A stretch of 64,000 nucleotides of DNA, taken from the NCBI GenBank assembly GCA_034430175.1, contig DAOUFI010000021.1, positions 1 through 64,000 of the forward strand, read 5' to 3'. The DNA is from UBA6107 sp034430175. Its GTDB lineage: Bacteria; Chloroflexota; Anaerolineae; Anaerolineales; Anaerolineaceae. The translations under genes and the position numbers were made by a program. Below the pieces are notes generated by a model. It had not been told where the DNA came from, made no database searches, and saw nothing but the letters and a program-made list of their open reading frames with translations. Within the stretch, counting starts at the first letter, position 1; each line of letters starts with the position of its first letter. Of this stretch, positions 35,370-44,593 are shown in pieces.

Positions 35370-35975
35370 ATGTCTTCGAATGAAATTTATCCTCACCAAC
35401 ACAAAGTAAGCCGGACGATGAGAAGTGGCGTCAAAGGTCACGATCCACTTGTCATCTGGTTAACCGGTCTCTCCGGCAGCGGGAAGAGCACCATCGCCAA
35501 CGAACTGGAGTACCAGTTAGTGACAAAACATTCCGCCCATACTTACCTGCTGGATGGGGACAATATCCGTACCGGATTGAACGCCGGATTGGGCTTTTCG
35601 GATAAAGACCGTAAAGAGAACATTCGCCGCATCGGCGAAGTGGCCAAATTGATGCACGATGCCGGTCTGGTCGTGATCACTGCGTTTATTAGCCCTTTCA
35701 GATCAGACCGCGACATGGTACGGCAGTTGTTCGCGCCCGGTGAATTCTGGGAAGTTTTTGTCTCCTGTCCGTTGGAAGTATGCAAGCAGCGCGATCCTAA
35801 AGGCCTATACATCAAGGCATTAAAGGGTGAAATCGCTCAGTTCACTGGGATCAATTCCCCTTATGAAGCTCCAATTTCCCCCGAGTTGATCGTCGAAAGC
35901 GATCTTCACCCGGTGGATGAATGTGTTTCGTCTATCTTAGCGAAGATGAAATCTTCGGGTATTCTCAAGAAATAA
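35370..35975 (+). CDS. cysC: Adenylylsulfate kinase
   Basis: Phosphorylates APS to PAPS with ATP. The 201-aa protein has the P-loop GLSGSGKST near residue 32-40, LDGDNIRTGLNAGLGFS for APS binding, FISPFRSDRDMVR and CKQRDPKGLYIKALKGEI. All catalytic regions are intact. It stands first in a cysC-cysD-cysN operon, with 14 bp to cysD. ATG 35370 lacks a clear ribosome-binding site; ATG 35418 is an alternative that would retain the kinase core. Confidence 0.93.
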   Translation: MSSNEIYPHQHKVSRTMRSGVKGHDPLVIWLTGLSGSGKSTIANELEYQLVTKHSAHTYLLDGDNIRTGLNAGLGFSDKDRKENIRRIGEVAKLMHDAGLVVITAFISPFRSDRDMVRQLFAPGEFWEVFVSCPLEVCKQRDPKGLYIKALKGEIAQFTGINSPYEAPISPELIVESDLHPVDECVSSILAKMKSSGILKK

Positions 35976-35989
35976 GCAAAGGATTCAGC

Positions 35990-36871
35990 ATGGGTCATTT
36001 AGATGAACTTGAAACCCGTAGCGTATATATCCTCAGGGAGGCGTACGCGAATTTTAAAAACCTTGGAATGCTGTGGTCCATGGGAAAGGACAGTACCGTG
36101 CTACTGTGGTTGGCTCGAAAGGCCTTTTTTGGGCATGTCCCCTTCCCACTGGTGCATATTGACACGCATTTCAAGATTCCAGAAATGATCACTTACCGAG
36201 ATCGGCTGGTGAGAGAAATGAAGCTGACGATGGTGGTTGGTACAAATGAAGAAGCTTTGGCTGAGAAACGCACCTTCCCCGATGGCAAGGTGGATCGCTT
36301 GACATGCTGCAAGCTGCTCAAGACCGAAGCCCTGACAAAGACCTTGAACGGCGAAGGTAAACGCTACGTGTTCAACCACGAAACCGATCGCTACGAGGTA
36401 GAAGAACACCCCGAACCCTTTACCGGTGTGATCGTCGGCGCACGCGCTGATGAGGAAGGCTCTCGTTCGAAGGAACGATACTTCTCACCTCGCGACCGTC
36501 AGAATGAATGGGACATTGCCGACCAACCGCCTGAATTTTGGAACCAATTTAAAACCGATTTCGCTCCCGGTACTAATATCCGTATCCACCCACTTCTGGA
36601 CTGGACTGAATTGAATATCTGGGAATACATCCTGGCAGAGAACATCCCCACAGTTTCGCTCTATTACAATCAGGGTGACGGAAAACGCTACCGTTCTCTG
36701 GGCTGTTACCCCTGCACCTTTCCGGTTGAATCGAATGCCAGGACCGTCGAGGAAATCATCGAGGAATTAAAGGTTGGAAAATTTGCCAATATCGCAGAAC
36801 GCTCCGGCCGCGCCCAAGATAAGGACGACGGCGGCGGGCTTGAAACCCTGCGGCGGGAAGGATACATGTAA
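35990..36871 (+). CDS. cysD: Sulfate adenylyltransferase subunit 2
   Basis: Small subunit of ATP sulfurylase, which makes APS from sulfate and ATP. The 293-aa protein has the PP-loop-type SMGKDSTVLLWLARKAF and LVHIDTHFKIPEM, and ends in the conserved LERREGYM-like sequence (here LETLRREGYM). I chose ATG 35990, 14 bp after the cysC stop, because an upstream in-frame ATG (35921) would overlap cysC by 55 bp. The cysN ATG follows after 1 bp. Confidence 0.95.
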   Translation: MGHLDELETRSVYILREAYANFKNLGMLWSMGKDSTVLLWLARKAFFGHVPFPLVHIDTHFKIPEMITYRDRLVREMKLTMVVGTNEEALAEKRTFPDGKVDRLTCCKLLKTEALTKTLNGEGKRYVFNHETDRYEVEEHPEPFTGVIVGARADEEGSRSKERYFSPRDRQNEWDIADQPPEFWNQFKTDFAPGTNIRIHPLLDWTELNIWEYILAENIPTVSLYYNQGDGKRYRSLGCYPCTFPVESNARTVEEIIEELKVGKFANIAERSGRAQDKDDGGGLETLRREGYM

Positions 36872-36872
36872 A

Positions 36873-38687
36873 ATGCAGATGGATGTCGATCTGAACAAAG
36901 ACCAGATGAATGTCGTTTTCGTCGGCCACGTCGATCACGGCAAGAGCACCATCGTCGGCCGGCTGCTTGCTGACACCAATTCGTTGCCCAAGGGTAAGCT
37001 TGAGGCAATCCAGGAAAAATGCAAGAAGAGCGGTAAGCCCTTCGAATATGCGTTCCTAATCGATGCTCTTAAGGATGAACAGGCGCAGGCCATCACCATT
37101 GATGCTGCCCGTGTATTCTTCCAATCTAAATTACGTAATTACATCATCATCGACGCTCCCGGCCACATCGAGTTCATCAAGAACATGGTGACCGGCGCCA
37201 GCCATGCAGAAGCCGCCATCCTCGTCATCGATTCTGCTGAAGGTGTGCAGGAAAATTCCCGCCGCCATGGTTATCTGTTGTGGATGCTGGGTATCAAGAA
37301 GATCGTTGTCGCTGTCAACAAGATGGACCTCGTCGATTTCAAAGAATCCACTTATAACTCCATTGTCAAGGAATACAGCGATTATCTGGCTGGTATCGGT
37401 GTCAAAGCCATGTCATATATCCCAGTAAGCGGGCATGAAGGCGATAATATCAGCAACAAAAGCAAACATATGGCCTGGTATCAAGGCCCCACCCTGCTCG
37501 AGGCACTCGATGCCTTTGAAAAAGAAAAGGCAACGCCCGATCTGCCGCTTCGCTTACCAGTGCAGGATGTGTATCACTTTTCTGATTTTGGCGACAACCG
37601 CCGTATCATCGCAGGCAACATTTCAAGTGGTAAATTGAAAGTCGGCGATGAGTTGGTTTTTTATCCTTCGGGTAAGCGCACCAAGATCAAGACTATCGAA
37701 TCATTCAACACCCCCAAGAAAACCAATGCTGAAACCGGTCAGGCTGTGGGCATCACAATGCAGGAACAGATCTATATCAAACGCGGCCAGATCGCCTCGC
37801 ACGCCAACGATACCCCTCCCTTCATCAGCTCACGTATGCGCGCCAGTCTCTTCTGGCTGGGTAAACAGCCACTGGTGATCGGCAAGGAGTATCTGTTAAA
37901 GCTTGGCACCGCACGTGAAAAGGTGAGGGTCGAAGTCATTCACAAGGTCATCGATGCGTCCGATTACGCCAGCCATGGTGACAAGAAAGAGATCGGTCAC
38001 CATGACGTTGCCGAGGTGACCTTCAAGTTGGCGCATCCGATCGCATTCGATACCTCGGAGAAATTCCCTGAGACCAGCCGCTTTGTGTTGGTGGATGAAT
38101 ACGAAATCAGGGGCGGCGGTATCGTGTTGAATTCGGAATCCGATGAAGACGAGAGCATCCGCGCGGACGTTTATACCCGTAATGAGAAGTGGGTGCAGAG
38201 CCTGGTTTCTATGGAAGATCGCGCTGAGAAATACAATCAACGCTCCTCACTTATCGTCATCACAGGTCCAAAAGGCGTTGGCAGAAAGTCACTTGCCCGC
38301 AAGTTGGAGAGGCAGTTGTTCGAATCAGGCAAGTTGGTCTATTACCTGGGCCTTGGTTCACTGCTTTATGGAGTCAATGCCGACCTGAAACGCCACGATG
38401 CTCCCGGCGGATGGCGCGAACACGTGCGCCGTTTTGCTGAAGTATCTAACCTGTTCATCGATGCCGGAGTACTCCTCATTGTCACTGCCATCGAATTAAA
38501 CCAGGAGGACCTGGACGTCCTCAAGACCGTCATTGGTGAAGACAAGATCCAGGTGGTCTGGGTGGGTGACAAGGTCTCTACTGATATATCCTATGATATT
38601 CATGTGAAGAGTCGGGATGAGATCAATGAAGGTGTTGTGAAAATAAAACATTTGCTTCAAGATCGCGGCATCATCTTTAAGCCATAA
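36873..38687 (+). CDS. cysN: Sulfate adenylyltransferase subunit 1 fused to a degenerate APS-kinase domain
   Basis: A 604-aa GTPase subunit of ATP sulfurylase. The GTPase domain has GHVDHGKST, DAPGHIEFIKNM and NKMDLVDF, followed by two beta-barrels (residues about 235-430). From about 445 a CysC-like domain follows, but its P-loop reads GPKGVGRKS instead of GLSGSGKS, the DGDNIR motif is missing and no FISPFRS is seen. APS kinase activity is therefore probably lost and supplied by the separate cysC. ATG 36873 follows the cysD stop directly, with GGAAGG upstream. A strong terminator follows. Confidence 0.93.
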   Translation: MQMDVDLNKDQMNVVFVGHVDHGKSTIVGRLLADTNSLPKGKLEAIQEKCKKSGKPFEYAFLIDALKDEQAQAITIDAARVFFQSKLRNYIIIDAPGHIEFIKNMVTGASHAEAAILVIDSAEGVQENSRRHGYLLWMLGIKKIVVAVNKMDLVDFKESTYNSIVKEYSDYLAGIGVKAMSYIPVSGHEGDNISNKSKHMAWYQGPTLLEALDAFEKEKATPDLPLRLPVQDVYHFSDFGDNRRIIAGNISSGKLKVGDELVFYPSGKRTKIKTIESFNTPKKTNAETGQAVGITMQEQIYIKRGQIASHANDTPPFISSRMRASLFWLGKQPLVIGKEYLLKLGTAREKVRVEVIHKVIDASDYASHGDKKEIGHHDVAEVTFKLAHPIAFDTSEKFPETSRFVLVDEYEIRGGGIVLNSESDEDESIRADVYTRNEKWVQSLVSMEDRAEKYNQRSSLIVITGPKGVGRKSLARKLERQLFESGKLVYYLGLGSLLYGVNADLKRHDAPGGWREHVRRFAEVSNLFIDAGVLLIVTAIELNQEDLDVLKTVIGEDKIQVVWVGDKVSTDISYDIHVKSRDEINEGVVKIKHLLQDRGIIFKP

Positions 38688-38712
38688 GTTTCCGATACTT
38701 AACTCATCAAGG

Positions 38713-38746
38713 ATCCGGTTGAGTTGATCAACCGGATTCATTTTTT
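38713..38746 (+). terminator. Intrinsic terminator of the cysCDN operon
   Basis: ATCCGGTTGA (38713-38722) and TCAACCGGAT (38728-38737), perfect 10-bp stem, 5-base loop, then TCA and TTTTTT. Confidence 0.88.
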
Positions 38747-38775
38747 GTAAATTATGGAGATTCGATTAAGGACCC

Positions 38776-38804
38776 TTGACTTGTCTGTCAAAATTATGTA
38801 TCAT
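38776..38804 (+). promoter_or_regulatory. Promoter of the Rrf2-pst operon with candidate operator
   Basis: TTGACT (38776-38781), 17-bp spacer, TATCAT (38799-38804). The inverted repeat TTGAC-ttgtct-GTCAA (38776-38791) overlaps the -35 region and is a candidate operator for the Rrf2 protein encoded just downstream. Confidence 0.65.
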
Positions 38805-38845
38805 ATCTCTATCAAGTCTACTATTTCAATAGGATTATAAGAGAT

Positions 38846-39286
38846 ATGCAGTTATCCAAAAGAGGAGAATACGGACTTCGTGCAATGATCCAACTGGCCC
38901 ATCCGGCACCGGATGGTTCAACCACAGTGATGCAGATCAATGATATTGCGACACTTGAAAAAATGCCCGTAAAATTCCTTGAACAAATCCTGCTTACTCT
39001 TAAAAATGCCGGCCTCTTACAAAGTAAACGCGGCATGACTGGCGGGTACTATCTGGCCAAACCTGCCAACGAGATCATGCTCGGGCAGATCGTACGTATT
39101 TTGGATGGACCGCTGGCACCCATCCGTTGTGTTAGCCAGATGGCTTATGAACCCTGCGGCTGCCCCGATGAAAAGAGTTGCGGTCTGCGCATGATCATGG
39201 GTGATGTACGGAATGCCATCGCAGGAATTCTGGATAATACCTCCCTTGCAGATATTTCTGCAAGATCGCGTGCCGCAAAAAGCTAA
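38846..39286 (+). CDS. Rrf2-family transcriptional regulator
   Basis: A 146-aa winged-HTH regulator (QLSKRGEYGLRAMIQLAH, then LEKMPVKFLEQILLTLKNAGLLQSKRGMTGGYYLAK). Cysteines cluster at RCVSQMAYEPCGCPDEKSCGLR, compatible with an Fe-S cluster or thiol sensing as in IscR, NsrR or CymR. Its place between the cysCDN operon and a Pst-type transporter favours a CymR-like role in sulfur control, although CymR itself lacks a cluster. Probably autoregulated from the repeat in its promoter. Confidence 0.88.
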   Translation: MQLSKRGEYGLRAMIQLAHPAPDGSTTVMQINDIATLEKMPVKFLEQILLTLKNAGLLQSKRGMTGGYYLAKPANEIMLGQIVRILDGPLAPIRCVSQMAYEPCGCPDEKSCGLRMIMGDVRNAIAGILDNTSLADISARSRAAKS

Positions 39287-39353
39287 TTTTTTTGGTTATA
39301 TTGTCTACTGTTGCTATAGACATAATAATAAACTAACAAATGAGGTGAATAAG

Positions 39354-40355
39354 ATGAGCAAGAAACTTTCTTTACTACTCGTGATCATGTTGTTGAGCGT
39401 CACTATCCTTTCGTCGTGCGCAAAAGCCGAAGAAGGCACTGCTGAAGCCACTATTTCGGTTCCAGCGACCTCAGCCCCCGCTACCGATACCCTATCAGGG
39501 AACATCACCATCTCCGGTGCCTTTGCGCTGTACCCGATGATGACCCGTTGGGCTGAAGAATATCAGAAAATCCACCCGAACGTAACCTTCGACGTTTCCG
39601 GTGGCGGCGCAGGTAAAGGCATGACCGATGCCCTCTCCGGCGCAGTCGATATCGGCATGGTTTCCCGTTCCGTTACGGATGAAGAGACCGCTCAGGGTGC
39701 CTATACCATCCCTGTTGTCAAAGACGCGGTATTCCCAGTGGTCAATGCTCAGAATCCAGCAGCTGATAAATTAAAGACCCAGGGTATCTCCCAGGCCATG
39801 TTCGTCAAGATCTTTGTCACCGGTGAAGTGACCACATGGGGTGAAGTGGTTGGCGATCCGACCATCACCGATGAGATCCATGTTTATACCCGTTCCGATT
39901 CCTGTGGTGCTGCCGACATCTGGGCAAAATTCCTGGGTGGCAAGCAGGATGACCTGCAGGGCATTGGCGTTGACGGCGATCCCGGCTTACTTGCCGCGGT
40001 CATCTCAGATCCACTTGGAATAGGATATAATAACCTTGGTTATGCCTTTGACTTGACCACCGGTCTGACCACCGAGGGCGCCTTGATCGTCCCAATCGAT
40101 GATAACAATGATGGCATCGCAAACGATGACGAGGTTGCCGATAGCCTGGAAAAAGCTGTTGAGCTCATCAAAGCGGAGAAATATCCCGAACCTCCAGCCC
40201 GTGTTGAGAACCTGGTTACCAATGGCAAACCTTCCGGCCTGGTTGCCGACTTCATCAACTGGATCCTGACCGACGGACAGCAATTTGTCAGTGAAGCAGG
40301 GTACGTCCAACTTTCAGAAGATCAACTAAATACCTCACTGGGATTGTTGAAATGA
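39354..40355 (+). CDS. pstS: PstS-family phosphate-type substrate-binding lipoprotein
   Basis: A 333-aa two-lobed periplasmic-binding protein with a lipoprotein signal (VTILSSC, cysteine 22) and a Thr/Ala/Pro-rich linker (about 25-48). The anion-binding pattern TISGAFALYPMMTRWAEEYQ, VSGGGAGKGM and VDIGMVSR follows the PstS fold. I chose ATG 39354 because AGGTG lies upstream and the signal peptide begins here. It overlaps pstC by ATGA. The ligand is phosphate by family; sulfate is conceivable given the sulfur genes next to it. Confidence 0.85.
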   Translation: MSKKLSLLLVIMLLSVTILSSCAKAEEGTAEATISVPATSAPATDTLSGNITISGAFALYPMMTRWAEEYQKIHPNVTFDVSGGGAGKGMTDALSGAVDIGMVSRSVTDEETAQGAYTIPVVKDAVFPVVNAQNPAADKLKTQGISQAMFVKIFVTGEVTTWGEVVGDPTITDEIHVYTRSDSCGAADIWAKFLGGKQDDLQGIGVDGDPGLLAAVISDPLGIGYNNLGYAFDLTTGLTTEGALIVPIDDNNDGIANDDEVADSLEKAVELIKAEKYPEPPARVENLVTNGKPSGLVADFINWILTDGQQFVSEAGYVQLSEDQLNTSLGLLK

Positions 40356-41350
40356 GCATCTGCGAAAAATCGCAGCAAAGACAAACTACAAAATCTGAAT
40401 CAATGGAAGGTCGGTTTACCCGGCCTTCCATTCCTGCTCGTATCCAGCAGGAAAAAAGAGCGAGAAAATTTTATTTCGTGATCACGCTCATTCCGATCAT
40501 TCTGCTCGTAATCATCATCGTTGCCTTGATCGTCAAATCGTGGCCTATTTTACAAAAATACCCCCTCAAAGACCTGTTGCTTGGCGAGATTTGGAAACCC
40601 CAAAAAGGTCAGTTTGGCTTTTTACCATTTATTGCTGGTACTTTTTGGGTAACCCTCGTCGCTCTCGTCTTTGCGGTTCCCCCCAGCATTTTCACCGCGA
40701 TTTACCTCTCTGAATATGCCCGTAAAGCGACCCAGGCGATCGCTAAGCCAATGCTCGACCTTCTCGCAGCCATTCCTTCGGTTGTTTACGGTGTGTGGGG
40801 GTTGCTCGCGATCGTACCTTTGATTGGCAAGCATGTATCTCCTTTCTTTGAAAAATATCTGGGTTTTATCCCCTTTTTCACCAGTAAGAATCCCACCGGG
40901 TATGGCATCCTAGCCGGTGGAATTGTATTAGCTGTAATGATATTACCATTTATCATCGCGATCACCTATGAAGTGCTTTCGGTTGTCCCGCAGGATGCCC
41001 GTCAAGCTTCCCTCGCTCTCGGTGCCACGCGATGGCACACCGTCGTTCACGTGGTTCTCCCACAGGTTGGACCCGGTATCGGTGCAGGTGTGGTTCTTGG
41101 CGCATCCCGCGCGATGGGTGAAACCATGGCTGTTCTAATGGTGGTTGGTAATGTAGCCAATATTCCTCATTCCATCTTCGATTCAGCCTATCCGCTCGCA
41201 GCGCTTATTGCCAATAACTATGGCGATATGATGTCTATTCCACTCTATGATGCGGCATTGATGTCTGTTGCCTTGATGTTGTTGGTGATTATCCTTATTT
41301 TCAATATCATTTCTACCCTGATTCTAAAAGGGTTCTTGAGGCATCCATGA
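40352..41350 (+). CDS. pstC: Phosphate-type ABC transporter permease PstC
   Basis: A 332-aa permease with a cytoplasmic N-terminal stretch, a first hydrophobic segment at about residues 43-66 (VITLIPIILLVIIIVALIV) and the PstC-like core (AIYLSEYA, LLAAIPSVVYGVWGLLAIVPL, GASRAMGETMAVLMVVGN). The EAA-type loop ARQASLALGATRWHTVVHVVLP contacts the ATPase. Overlaps pstS and pstA by 4 bp each, so stoichiometric translation is expected. Confidence 0.92.
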   Translation: MSICEKSQQRQTTKSESMEGRFTRPSIPARIQQEKRARKFYFVITLIPIILLVIIIVALIVKSWPILQKYPLKDLLLGEIWKPQKGQFGFLPFIAGTFWVTLVALVFAVPPSIFTAIYLSEYARKATQAIAKPMLDLLAAIPSVVYGVWGLLAIVPLIGKHVSPFFEKYLGFIPFFTSKNPTGYGILAGGIVLAVMILPFIIAITYEVLSVVPQDARQASLALGATRWHTVVHVVLPQVGPGIGAGVVLGASRAMGETMAVLMVVGNVANIPHSIFDSAYPLAALIANNYGDMMSIPLYDAALMSVALMLLVIILIFNIISTLILKGFLRHP

Positions 41351-42213
41351 GTATGAAAAAACGCTGGCAACGGCGTCATGTCACCGAAGCTTTTTTTAAA
41401 GGAATCATGTTCCTTTCTGTCGCGTTGGTTGTGTTCAGCCTTGGATACATCTTATGGACCATCCTACGCAAAGGGCTTCCAGCCATGTCGTGGGCAATGA
41501 TCACTCAAACCCCTAAAGGCGGTTACTACCTGGGTAAAGAAGGTGGCATCTTGAACGCCATCGTCGGTTCCCTATATATGGCCCTTGGTGGCACTCTGAT
41601 CGCCGTGGTCTTTGGTTTACCCATCGCGCTATATCTTGAGACTTACTTGAAGAATTCACGCTGGGGATATTACGTCCGCTTATCGCTGGATGTCTTATGG
41701 GGGATCCCCTCTATTGTTTATGGTGCGTTCGGCTTTACATTAATGCTTGCTATCGGTCTTCGATCTTCTCTTCTAGGCGGAATTATTGTTCTTGCCCTGC
41801 TTGAACTTCCCATCATGGTTCGTGCCATGGATGAGGTGATCCGGCAAATGCCAAAAGATCTGGAACAGGCAGCTCTGGCAATCGGTTGCACGAAACTCGA
41901 AGTAGCGCTACATGTCGTTATTCGCCAGATGATGCCCGGTATTGTTTCGGCTATTTTGCTTGCATTTGGACGCGGTATCGGCGACGCAGCATCAGTCTTG
42001 TTTACCGCTGGATATACAGACAGAATTCCCACTTCGTTAATGAATCCTGCAGCCTCACTGCCACTCGCAATCTTTTTCCAATTGAGTACTCCGTTCAAGG
42101 AAGTGCAGAATCGCGCTTATGCTGCTGCGCTTGTCCTGACGATTATTGTCCTTATCGTCAGTCTCGGATCGCGTTGGCTCTCATCAAGATTAAGCAAGTA
42201 TTCGATAAAGTAA
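41347..42213 (+). CDS. pstA: Phosphate-type ABC transporter permease PstA
   Basis: A 288-aa partner permease (ALYLETYLKNS, DVLWGIPSIVYGAFG, FGRGIGDAASVLFTAGYTDRIP). Hydrophobic segments follow the six-helix pattern. It overlaps pstC by ATGA and precedes pstB by 8 bp. Confidence 0.92.
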   Translation: MSMKKRWQRRHVTEAFFKGIMFLSVALVVFSLGYILWTILRKGLPAMSWAMITQTPKGGYYLGKEGGILNAIVGSLYMALGGTLIAVVFGLPIALYLETYLKNSRWGYYVRLSLDVLWGIPSIVYGAFGFTLMLAIGLRSSLLGGIIVLALLELPIMVRAMDEVIRQMPKDLEQAALAIGCTKLEVALHVVIRQMMPGIVSAILLAFGRGIGDAASVLFTAGYTDRIPTSLMNPAASLPLAIFFQLSTPFKEVQNRAYAAALVLTIIVLIVSLGSRWLSSRLSKYSIK

Positions 42214-42221
42214 GGAAGACT

Positions 42222-42977
42222 ATGGAATCTCACATCCAGATTAAACACCTCAACGTCCAATATGGTAACAGTCCCGCGCTAAGAGACGTTAACCTTGAAA
42301 TCCCGCGAAACCAGATCACAGTTATCATGGGGCCATCGGGCTGTGGAAAAACGACGTTACTTAAGAGCCTTAACCGGTTCCTTGAGCTGGAAGAAACAAC
42401 GAAGATTCAGGGGAAGGTCATTGTCGACGGCCAAAATATTTATGGAAAAGATATTGACGTTACAGAAGTCCGAAAAACGATCGGTTTGTTGGCGCAGCGT
42501 CCCTATCCCCTACCAATGTCGATTTATGATAATGTGGCTCATGGTTTACGTCTGCACCATCTCAAGAAAGGCCGCAAGGAAATCGATGAAGCTGTCCAGC
42601 ATTACCTCGAACACGCGGGGCTCTGGGATGAAGTGAAGAACCGGCTGCATGACCCTGCTACAAGCCTTTCAATTGGCCAGCAACAACGCTTGTGCCTGGC
42701 GCGTGGGTTGGCTGTGGAACCTGAGATCATCCTGGGAGATGAACCCACCTCGGCGTTGGATCCGATCTCATCGCAGCACATTGAGAAGAAACTAATGGAA
42801 TTGAAGAGCGATTACACGATTGTTATTGTCACTCATATCCTCCGCCAGGCAAAACGTTTGGCCGATTATGTAGTATTCATGTACCTGGGTGAGGTGGTGG
42901 AAGCAGGTCCAGCTCAACAGATATTTGAAAACCCAAAGAAAGATAGAACCAAAGGATACCTCGCGGGTCAATTCTAA
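42222..42977 (+). CDS. pstB: Phosphate-type ABC transporter ATP-binding protein PstB
   Basis: A 251-aa ATPase with Walker A GPSGCGKTT, signature LSIGQQQRLCLARGL, Walker B ILGDEPTSALD and THILRQAKRLADYV. The Q-loop reads GLLAQRPYPLPMSIYDNV. PstB proteins normally have LSGGQQQRLC; the LSIGQQQR variant here is conservative. I chose ATG 42222, which has AAGGAAG upstream. No phoU gene follows, and a terminator does. Confidence 0.92.
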   Translation: MESHIQIKHLNVQYGNSPALRDVNLEIPRNQITVIMGPSGCGKTTLLKSLNRFLELEETTKIQGKVIVDGQNIYGKDIDVTEVRKTIGLLAQRPYPLPMSIYDNVAHGLRLHHLKKGRKEIDEAVQHYLEHAGLWDEVKNRLHDPATSLSIGQQQRLCLARGLAVEPEIILGDEPTSALDPISSQHIEKKLMELKSDYTIVIVTHILRQAKRLADYVVFMYLGEVVEAGPAQQIFENPKKDRTKGYLAGQF

Positions 42978-42983
42978 CAAGAT

Positions 42984-43013
42984 AAAAATCTCGTCGGTAA
43001 TGACGAGATTTTT
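42984..43013 (+). terminator. Intrinsic terminator of the pst operon
   Basis: AAAAATCTCGTC (42984-42995) and GACGAGATTTTT (43002-43013) form a perfect 12-bp stem with a 6-base loop and a built-in U-tract. Confidence 0.88.
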
Positions 43014-43083
43014 CATCCTATAGATAGTGGCTGCTCTTTTCATTTCTCGATATTATCAACAAAAACATCTTTTCCTGGAAGAA

Positions 43084-43116
43084 TCGCCCCCCTTCTCTTG
43101 AGAAAAAGGGGGGCGA
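43084..43116. terminator. GC-rich hairpin between convergent genes
   Basis: TCGCCCCCCTT (43084-43094) and AAGGGGGGCGA (43106-43116) are exact complements. It lies between pstB and the convergent FN3 gene and may end transcripts in both directions, although no U-tract follows. Confidence 0.55.
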
Positions 43117-43200
43117 CAAATCCATTGAATTGAAGCTTGCACTTTTTTAAGGTGATTGTTTCAGATTTTGAAATAATCACTTTACATACAGTTCATATCC

Positions 43201-44205
43201 TTACTGAGTTTTGAAGGTGAAATACGAAGTCTTTGAGCCATTGGCGTAATCCGTGCCCCAGCTATTGGTACCTCGTACCTGCCAATAATATCTGGTGCTC
43301 GCGGAGAGCGTAAGAGTCACACTTGTGGCTGAACCAACGTTGACCCAGCCTGTAGAACAAGCTTTGTCGTTGGAAGTGTCAATACAATACTCATAGGTCG
43401 TGTATGGTTCCTTTGGCCCCCACTTCAGAGTTACGTTAACAGGAACATTCGCAGCACTATTTGTTGGGTATTTCTTATCAAAATCTGCTTTACCACCAGT
43501 CTTGAACGTCCAGTAGCTGCTAGAATCGCCATTAGCGTATACAATACCTGCGGTATTGACCGCCCTTACCTGCCATGAGTAAGTTGTGTTTGCTTTGAGA
43601 TTGGTAAGGACAACGCTTGTTTTTAGACCGGTGCTAACCCAGGTTGTATCGCATTTACCGTTGCTGGAAAGATCGATACAGTATTCATATCTGACGGCAT
43701 TAGAGCTGCTACCCCAACTCAGGGTAAGCTGCTTCTGCTGGAAGACTGAGCTATTAGGAACTGCCTTTTTATTGAAAGTCCGCGGTGTTGTTCCAGTCGT
43801 GAACTTCCAAAAATAATCCAATTTTCCATTAGCGTAAACTGTCCCCGCGCTGTTCACAGCTCTAACCTGCCAGTAGTAAATGGTACCGGCTGACAGCCCC
43901 TTTACTGTTACTGAAGTCTTCAATCCAGCGTTTACCCAACTGGTTGAACACTTACTGTCATTGGTCGCGTCCACGCAGTATTCATACTTGGTTACACCGC
44001 TGCTCGCAGACCATGTTAAGACAACGTCTGTCGCCTGATTTACTGCCGATTTGGCTGGGCTTGTTTTATTGAAAGCTGTGGGGGCATTCAATCCCATTGA
44101 ACTTGCTTGAACTACGTCTGCGGAACTCCCCAAAAAGAGAGTGACAACGAACATCCCACAAATGATCGATTGCCAGATACGTTTGAACATCAAAGATCTA
44201 CTCAT
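43201..44205 (-). CDS. Secreted protein with three FN3-like repeats
   Basis: A 334-aa extracellular protein. The N-terminus is a signal peptide (RIWQSIICGMFVVTLFLGSS, likely cut after the VQA segment near residue 34). Three tandem FN3-like domains of about 95 residues follow, each with YEYC-x8-C, then GL/GS-TSVTV, YYWQVRAVNSAGTVYANG and FWKFTTG. The paired cysteines are kept in all three, suggesting a disulfide inside each repeat. No catalytic module is present, so a cell-surface or binding role is likely. Such repeats are common in surface proteins of Anaerolineae. Confidence 0.85.
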   Translation of the reverse strand: MSRSLMFKRIWQSIICGMFVVTLFLGSSADVVQASSMGLNAPTAFNKTSPAKSAVNQATDVVLTWSASSGVTKYEYCVDATNDSKCSTSWVNAGLKTSVTVKGLSAGTIYYWQVRAVNSAGTVYANGKLDYFWKFTTGTTPRTFNKKAVPNSSVFQQKQLTLSWGSSSNAVRYEYCIDLSSNGKCDTTWVSTGLKTSVVLTNLKANTTYSWQVRAVNTAGIVYANGDSSSYWTFKTGGKADFDKKYPTNSAANVPVNVTLKWGPKEPYTTYEYCIDTSNDKACSTGWVNVGSATSVTLTLSASTRYYWQVRGTNSWGTDYANGSKTSYFTFKTQ

Positions 44206-44593
44206 TTTTACCTCTTTTTCCTTTTACGTGTTTCCTGTTAAGGTCGGAATCCTAATTTTCAGGAACCTTTCAGGTAGAAGTTTACCATGATTGACAAGGT
44301 TTTTAACCTTATGAAGAAAATTCTAATTGTCAAGGAAATTTATTAATCATTCATCCACTCAATAAAAACAGGCTCATATATAATCTTAAGTAATAAAAAT
44401 GGAAATCTTATTAAGTTTTGAAACGCTTTTATGAAGGTTACTAGAAAAGAAGAACTATGAACTCGTTCCCATGTAGACGCTAATTAGCTACGACTAGATG
44501 CTTGTTTAGAGAACCAATCTTTGCTATTTTAAGAATATATGTCCACAATACGAGCACAATTACTACCTGAGACAATATTGAAGGAAAAACGTT
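44206..44593. other. Divergent intergenic region, 388 bp
   Basis: Lies between the divergently read FN3 gene and the hybrid kinase gene, so it must hold both promoters. A TTGACA at 44291-44296 overlaps a palindrome AAGGTT-ttt-AACCTT (44296-44310), but no good -10 is found at proper spacing. I see no gene here. Confidence 0.5.
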
